From contig CAZQSL010000117.1 in the NCBI GenBank assembly GCA_964595945.1, positions 1-11,069 of the forward strand: a stretch of DNA of 11,069 nt, given 5' to 3'. The notes beneath the pieces are model-generated. The model saw nothing but the letters and a program-made list of their open reading frames with translations. It searched no databases and had not been told where the DNA came from. Below are positions 6,342-11,069 of this stretch, piece after piece. Positions within the stretch are counted from its first letter, which is position 1; the number at the start of each line of letters is the position of its first letter. The position numbers and the translations under genes are program-made. The DNA comes from CAZQSL01 sp964595945 (GTDB lineage: Bacteria; UBP15; UBA6099; JAJRTR01).

Positions 6342-8894
6342 GCAGACTTCAAAGTGTTTTCAGGTGATGAAATCCAGATCAACAATAACATCTACAATCT
6401 CCCGCTCGTACCACTGAGGGACATCGTGATTTTCCCTCACATGATCGTGCCGCTCTTCATCGGGCGCGGCAAGTCGATCAAGGCTCTCGAAGAGTCCATG
6501 ATGAATGACCGCCGTATCGTGCTCACTGCCCAGAAGCAGCCAAACATCGACGACCCCGCCCCCGACGATCTCTACTCCACAGGCACGCTCTGCGATGTCC
6601 TCAATCTCGTCAAACTCCCCGACGGCACCATCAAGGTACTCATCGAGGGCACTTCACGAGTCACCATCCTCGAATACCTCGTCGAAGACGACTACTTCGT
6701 CGTACGCGTCGAAGATGTCCAGGAGCAGGAGGAAAAGGACATCCACACCGAAGCCCTCATGCGCGAAGTCCTCTCTAAATTCGACAAATACGTCCGCATG
6801 ACACGCACCCTTCCACCAGAGGCTTACACTTCCGCAAGCTCTGTCGAAGAGCCTGGCCGCCTCGCCGATCTCATCACTTCCCAACTCGTCCTCAAGGTCG
6901 AAGAAAAACAGTCGATCCTCGACAGGCTCGACCCCCGCGAACGCCTCTCCGTGCTCTCCGAACTCCTTGACCACGAACTCGAAATCATCGATGTCCAGAA
7001 ACGCATCCAGGTGCAGGTCAAAAAACAGATCGAGCAGTCCCAGAAAGAATATTATCTCAAGGAACAGCTCAAGGCGATCCATCGCGAACTCGGCGAAGAG
7101 GACGAATACACCGACGAGATCGAACTCATTCGCAAGAAAATGAAAAAAGCGAAACTCCCGAAACCGGCACGCGAAAAGGTCGAGGCCGAAATCAAGCGCC
7201 TCTCCAAAATGCCCATGGGCTCCGCCGAAGCCGTCGTGGTGCGCAACTACATCGACTGGATACTCGACCTCCCCTGGGCCAAAACCACACGCGACAACCT
7301 CGATATCGACCGAGTCCGAAAAGTCCTCGACGAAGATCACTACGGCCTCGACAAGATCAAGGAACGCATCGTCGAATACCTCGCCGTACGGAAACTCAGC
7401 CGCAAGGCCAAAGGCGCCATCCTCTGCTTCGTCGGCCCCCCAGGCGTCGGCAAGACTTCTCTCGGCCGCTCCATCGCCCGAGCGCTCGACCGCAAATATG
7501 TCCGCGCCTCTCTCGGCGGCGTCCGCGACGAAGCCGAAATCCGCGGCCATCGCCGCACCTACATCGGCTCCATGCCCGGCCGCATCCTCCAGCAGATGAA
7601 AAAAGCCGGCACCACCAACCCGGTGTTCCTCCTCGACGAAATCGACAAGATGAGCACCGACTTCCGCGGCGACCCCGCCGCCGCTCTCCTCGAAGTCCTC
7701 GACCCCGAGATGAACCACGAATTCTCGGACCACTACCTCGAAATCTCCTACGACATCTCCGATGTCCTCTTCATAACCACGGCCAATCTCGTCCAGCCCA
7801 TCCCCTCCCCACTGCTCGACCGCATGGAAATCATCCAGCTCCCCGGCTACACCGAAGACGAAAAACTCCACATCGCAAAACTCTTCCTCATCCCAAAACA
7901 GATGGAACGCAACGGCCTCGACCCCTCATGGATCAAACTCCCCGACTCCGTCATCCTCGAAGTCATCCGCCGCTACACACGCGAAGCCGGCGTGCGCAAT
8001 CTCGAACGCGAAATCGAGCAGATATGCCGCAAGTTCGCCACCAAAGTCGTCGAAAAAATCTCCCGCTCCGAGCGCGACAAACAGAAAAAATACGCGCAGC
8101 CCGCCTCCGACAAAAAATCTGACGAGTCCGATGACGACATCGACACTTCCATCATCGAAATCGAAGAAGACGAAAAACCTTCGAAAAACAACGAGGTCTC
8201 TCTCAAAAAACTCAAGATACCCACCGAAACGATCACTCTAAAGACTCTCCACAAATATCTCGGGCAGCCGAAATACCGCTACGGCCTGATCGGCGACCTC
8301 GACGAAGTCGGCGTCTCCACCGGCATGGCATGGACACAGGCCGGCGGCGAAATCCTCAACATCGAAGTCACACTCATGAAGGGCAAGGGCAGCCTCATCC
8401 TCACCGGCCAGCTCGGCGATGTCATGAAAGAGTCGGCCACCGCCGCCCTCAGCTATGCCCGCTCCCACGCCGAACTCTTCGACCTCGCCGATGACTACTT
8501 CCTCAAAACCGACGTCCACATGCACGTCCCCGAAGGCGCTATCCCCAAAGACGGTCCCTCTGCCGGCGTCGCACTCACCACCGCCCTCTTCTCGGCACTC
8601 TCAGGCATACCGGTCAACCGCAACGTCGCCATCACGGGCGAAATCACCCTGCGCGGCAAAGTGCTGCCAGTCGGCGGCATCAAGGAAAAAGTCCTCGCCG
8701 CCCACCGCGCCGGCATCCGCACTGTCGCCCTGCCGGAAGAAAATGAAAAAGACTACAACGAAATCCCCGAAAACGTACGCAAGGACCTCAAGGTCGTCTT
8801 CTGCACCGAAATCCCGCAAGCCATAGAAACCGCTCTCGTCAAAAAACTAACACCCAAATCCGGAGGCTCCAGAAAACGTGTCAAAAAATCCTGA
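6339..8894 (+). CDS. lon: ATP-dependent protease Lon (La), LonA type
   Basis: Lon is a cytosolic homohexameric AAA+ serine protease that degrades misfolded and regulatory proteins. The 851 residues contain a LAN substrate-binding domain beginning LPLVPLRDIVIFP (21-33), a long helical region (about 210-290, including KEYYLKEQLKAI at 236-247), the AAA+ module with Walker A GPPGVGKT (366-373) and Walker B VFLLDEID (429-436), and the peptidase domain with PKDGPSAG (736-743; catalytic S741) and GGIKEK (779-784; catalytic K784). The Ser-Lys spacing of 43 residues equals that of E. coli Lon. The protein is about 65 residues longer than E. coli Lon (784); most of the excess is a charged low-complexity linker at about 576-625 between the AAA+ and peptidase domains, rich in Asp, Glu, Ser and Lys. 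The tail is basic (SRKRVKKS). Absence of a membrane segment excludes LonB. The start is TTG, as explained at the ribosome site. valS overlaps its end. Confidence 0.98.
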   Translation: MADFKVFSGDEIQINNNIYNLPLVPLRDIVIFPHMIVPLFIGRGKSIKALEESMMNDRRIVLTAQKQPNIDDPAPDDLYSTGTLCDVLNLVKLPDGTIKVLIEGTSRVTILEYLVEDDYFVVRVEDVQEQEEKDIHTEALMREVLSKFDKYVRMTRTLPPEAYTSASSVEEPGRLADLITSQLVLKVEEKQSILDRLDPRERLSVLSELLDHELEIIDVQKRIQVQVKKQIEQSQKEYYLKEQLKAIHRELGEEDEYTDEIELIRKKMKKAKLPKPAREKVEAEIKRLSKMPMGSAEAVVVRNYIDWILDLPWAKTTRDNLDIDRVRKVLDEDHYGLDKIKERIVEYLAVRKLSRKAKGAILCFVGPPGVGKTSLGRSIARALDRKYVRASLGGVRDEAEIRGHRRTYIGSMPGRILQQMKKAGTTNPVFLLDEIDKMSTDFRGDPAAALLEVLDPEMNHEFSDHYLEISYDISDVLFITTANLVQPIPSPLLDRMEIIQLPGYTEDEKLHIAKLFLIPKQMERNGLDPSWIKLPDSVILEVIRRYTREAGVRNLEREIEQICRKFATKVVEKISRSERDKQKKYAQPASDKKSDESDDDIDTSIIEIEEDEKPSKNNEVSLKKLKIPTETITLKTLHKYLGQPKYRYGLIGDLDEVGVSTGMAWTQAGGEILNIEVTLMKGKGSLILTGQLGDVMKESATAALSYARSHAELFDLADDYFLKTDVHMHVPEGAIPKDGPSAGVALTTALFSALSGIPVNRNVAITGEITLRGKVLPVGGIKEKVLAAHRAGIRTVALPEENEKDYNEIPENVRKDLKVVFCTEIPQAIETALVKKLTPKSGGSRKRVKKS
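8862..8866 (+). promoter_or_regulatory. valS ribosome binding site inside lon
   Basis: GGAGG lies within the last lon codons, 11 bases before GTG at 8878. It decides the valS start: the first in-frame ATG is the Met of the HMGH catalytic motif at 9055, too late to be the start, and the only other non-ATG candidate nearby (GTG at 9037) lies within the conserved PPPNV segment. The position implies that ribosomes finishing lon help initiate valS. Confidence 0.8.
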
Positions 8895-11069
8895 ACCCAT
8901 CGAACCCACTCTCCATAAACACTGCGACCCTGCCGCCTACGAAGCCAAATGGACTGAATACTGGGACTCCACGGGCGCCTTTTCGCAACACCCCCGCGAA
9001 GGCGCCCCCTTCACCATCGTCATCCCGCCGCCCAACGTGACAGGCTCGCTCCACATGGGCCACGCACTCAACACCACACTTCAGGATGTTCTTGTCCGCT
9101 TCAACCACCTACGTGGCCGCGACTCCCTCTGGGTGCCAGGCATGGATCACGCCGGCATCGCCACTCAGAATGTCGTCGAAAAACAGCTCCGAGCCGAAGG
9201 CCTCTCCCGCCATGACCTCGGTCGCGAAAAATTCGTCGAACGAGTCTGGTGCTGGAAACACGAAACCCACGACAACATCGCCAACCAGTTCAAACGCATG
9301 GGGCTCGCCATCGACTGGACACGCGAGCGTTTCACGATGGACGAACGATGCTCCAGGGCCGTCCGTCACGCCTTCAAGCAGCTTTTCGAGGAAGGCCTCA
9401 TCTATCAGGGTCACCGCATGATCAACTGGTGCCCGCGCTGCAAGACAGCCCTTTCTGACATCGAAGTGGAATCCAATGAAATCGACGGCGCTTTCTATCA
9501 TCTGAAATATCCCGTCGAGGGCACTGACGAATTTCTCGAAATCGCCACCACGCGCCCGGAAACGATGCTCGCCGACACCGCCGTCGCGGTCCACCCCGAC
9601 GACGAACGCTACGCCCATCTGCACGGCAAATTCTGCATCCTCCCGCTCGTCGGCCGCCGCATCCCCATCATCACCGACACTTATGTGGATATGGAATTCG
9701 GCACTGGCGCTCTCAAGGTCACTCCCGCTCATGACCCCAATGATTTCGAACTCGGCAAAACACACAATCTCGAAGCCCCCGTCATGATGGACGAAGACGG
9801 CCGCATCACCGCCGATTACCCAGCCTACGCAGGCATGGACCGCCACGACGCGCGCAGGAAAATTGTCGAAGACCTCACCGCCTCCGGCATCCTCATAAAA
9901 ACCGTTCCCCATCGCCACGCCGTCGGCCACTGCTACCGCTGCGGCGTCATCGTCGAACCTTACATCAGCCTACAGTGGTTCGTTAACATGAAAGAACTCG
10001 CCGCCCCCGCACTGCAAGCCGTGCGCGACGGGCGCACTCAATTCGTCCCCGACCGCTGGGCGAAAGTCTATGCCGACTGGCTCGAAAACATCCGCGACTG
10101 GTGCATCTCACGCCAGCTCTGGTGGGGCCACCGCATCCCCGTGTGGGACTGCCCCGACTGCGGCACGCGCACCTGCCCGCTCGAAGACATCACCACCTGC
10201 CCCAAGTGCGGCTCGGCCAATATCATCCAGCAGGAAGATGTCCTCGACACATGGTTCAGCTCCGGCCTCTGGCCACTCTCCACCCTCGGCTGGCCCGACG
10301 AATCTCACCCCGATTACCAGAAATTCTATCCCACTTCCGTCCTCGTCACCGCTTTCGACATCATATTCTTCTGGGTCGCCCGCATGATGTTTTTCGGTCT
10401 GAAATTCAGCGGCGACATCCCCTTCCGCCACGTCTTCATCCACGGCATTGTGCGCGACGAAAAGGGCAAAAAAATGTCCAAGAGTTTCGGCAACGTCATC
10501 AACCCGCTCGAACTCATCGACAAGTATGGCGCCGACGCCCTCCGCTTCACATTCCTCTACAGCGGCTCGATGGGCCAGGACGTCAGCATCTCCGACGACA
10601 AGGTGAAAACAGGCCGCAACTTCTGCAACAAACTCTGGAACGCCGCCCGCTACATCCTCATGACCGCCGGCGACGCACCCTCTGCAACTCTCGACTCAAT
10701 CGACCCCGCGCTCCTCGACACTAAAGACCGCTGGATACTCACACGCGCCGCCGACACCATCGCCGAATGCGCCACTCTCATCGACTCTTTCGACCTCAAT
10801 GAAGCCATCCAGAAACTATATTCATTCTTCTGGCACGACTTCTGCGACTGGTATCTCGAACTCTCCAAATCCACCCTCTACGGCCCCGACGGCCCCGCGA
10901 AAGACGCGCAGAAGACACTGCTCCACTGCATCCTCCAATGGATTCTCTCCATGCTGCACCCCTTCATGCCGTTCATCACCGAAGAAATCTGGGACAAACT
11001 CCCGCACACTTCCGCCAGCATCCTCGACACCCCCTGGCCCACCCCTTCATTCCAGCGCGACGAAGCAGC
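8878..11069 (+). CDS. valS: Valine-tRNA ligase ValS (C-terminal end cut by window)
   Basis: ValS charges tRNA-Val with valine and edits mischarged threonine. From GTG at 8878 the frame is open for 730 codons to the window edge. PPPNVTGSLHMGH (50-62) holds the class-I HIGH signature (HMGH, 59-62). WCPRC (184-188) begins the insertion. The editing domain shows ATTRPETMLADTAVAV (223-238) and GTGALKVTPAHDPNDFE (275-291). CYRC (352-355) is followed by RDWCISRQLWWGHRIP. A four-Cys zinc-ribbon-like group lies at C425/C428 and C441/C444. DVLDTWFSSGLWP (454-466) is diagnostic of ValS, and KMSKS is at 532-536. The anticodon-binding domain begins near FCNKLWNAARY (582-592). Bacterial ValS is usually 850-950 residues, so the rest of that domain and the C-terminal coiled coil are outside. 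The gene overlaps lon by 17 bases in another frame, so it shares the lon transcript. Only the start codon is open to some doubt. Confidence 0.98.
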   Translation, partial: MSKNPEPIEPTLHKHCDPAAYEAKWTEYWDSTGAFSQHPREGAPFTIVIPPPNVTGSLHMGHALNTTLQDVLVRFNHLRGRDSLWVPGMDHAGIATQNVVEKQLRAEGLSRHDLGREKFVERVWCWKHETHDNIANQFKRMGLAIDWTRERFTMDERCSRAVRHAFKQLFEEGLIYQGHRMINWCPRCKTALSDIEVESNEIDGAFYHLKYPVEGTDEFLEIATTRPETMLADTAVAVHPDDERYAHLHGKFCILPLVGRRIPIITDTYVDMEFGTGALKVTPAHDPNDFELGKTHNLEAPVMMDEDGRITADYPAYAGMDRHDARRKIVEDLTASGILIKTVPHRHAVGHCYRCGVIVEPYISLQWFVNMKELAAPALQAVRDGRTQFVPDRWAKVYADWLENIRDWCISRQLWWGHRIPVWDCPDCGTRTCPLEDITTCPKCGSANIIQQEDVLDTWFSSGLWPLSTLGWPDESHPDYQKFYPTSVLVTAFDIIFFWVARMMFFGLKFSGDIPFRHVFIHGIVRDEKGKKMSKSFGNVINPLELIDKYGADALRFTFLYSGSMGQDVSISDDKVKTGRNFCNKLWNAARYILMTAGDAPSATLDSIDPALLDTKDRWILTRAADTIAECATLIDSFDLNEAIQKLYSFFWHDFCDWYLELSKSTLYGPDGPAKDAQKTLLHCILQWILSMLHPFMPFITEEIWDKLPHTSASILDTPWPTPSFQRDEA

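Noticed and set aside
6654..7871. A 405-codon open frame antisense to lon
   Set aside because: It lies wholly inside lon and its composition (runs of Asp, Glu, Phe, Val, Gly) is what the complement of C-ending codons gives. No ribosome site or recognisable domain supports it.
9109..9930. A 273-codon open frame antisense to valS
   Set aside because: It is a shadow of the valS codon bias, with no start signal and no family features, while the plus strand carries every ValS motif.

Overview
The window is ordinary bacterial chromosome: moderately GC-rich, densely coded, and dominated by housekeeping genes. Codons in every gene on both strands prefer C in the third position (GCC, ATC, CTC, GAC, AAC). 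This C-over-G bias follows the coding strand rather than one DNA strand, so it is codon preference and not replication skew. A RecC-type exonuclease subunit, full-length MutS, Lon and a zinc-ribbon ValS, together with Shine-Dalgarno sites, indicate a bacterium. The phylum cannot be fixed from the sequence alone. An orphan UroD-fold protein would suit lineages rich in that family, such as Lentisphaerae-like or related environmental bacteria, but that is a guess. I see no tRNA, rRNA, insertion sequence, CRISPR array, prophage or other sign of recent transfer.

Left part (1-1870). The first 138 bases, on the minus strand, are the N-terminal 46 codons of a gene that looks like recC. A 181-base divergent spacer carries a promoter for each side. 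On the plus strand follows a two-gene unit: a UroD-fold protein that is not HemE, then an unrecognised 126-residue protein 18 bases downstream with its own GGAGG site. This unit converges on mutS, and I see no convincing terminator between them.

Middle (1871-6003, minus strand). mutS and a HemL-like class-III aminotransferase lie in tandem but are separate transcription units. A strong intrinsic terminator follows the aminotransferase, and mutS has an extended -10 element of its own. That element overlaps the first ATG of the longest mutS frame, so the start at 4480 is preferred. The same 185-base gap holds a well-formed plus-strand promoter with no gene in front of it, which could make a short RNA ending near the terminator hairpin.

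Right part (6004-11069, plus strand). A 335-base divergent spacer precedes lon, which starts with TTG and whose ribosome binding site can fold against the start codon. valS starts with GTG inside the last codons of lon, a 17-base overlap that implies co-transcription and probably coupled translation. valS runs off the right edge without a stop.

Together the genes cover DNA repair (RecC, MutS), protein quality control (Lon), translation (ValS) and two enzymes of unknown substrate. I did not find a clear novel system. The items most worth a second look are the UroD-like/126-residue pair, the orphan promoter facing the terminator, the hairpin at the lon start, and the aminotransferase that resembles HemL but lacks a substrate-binding motif.
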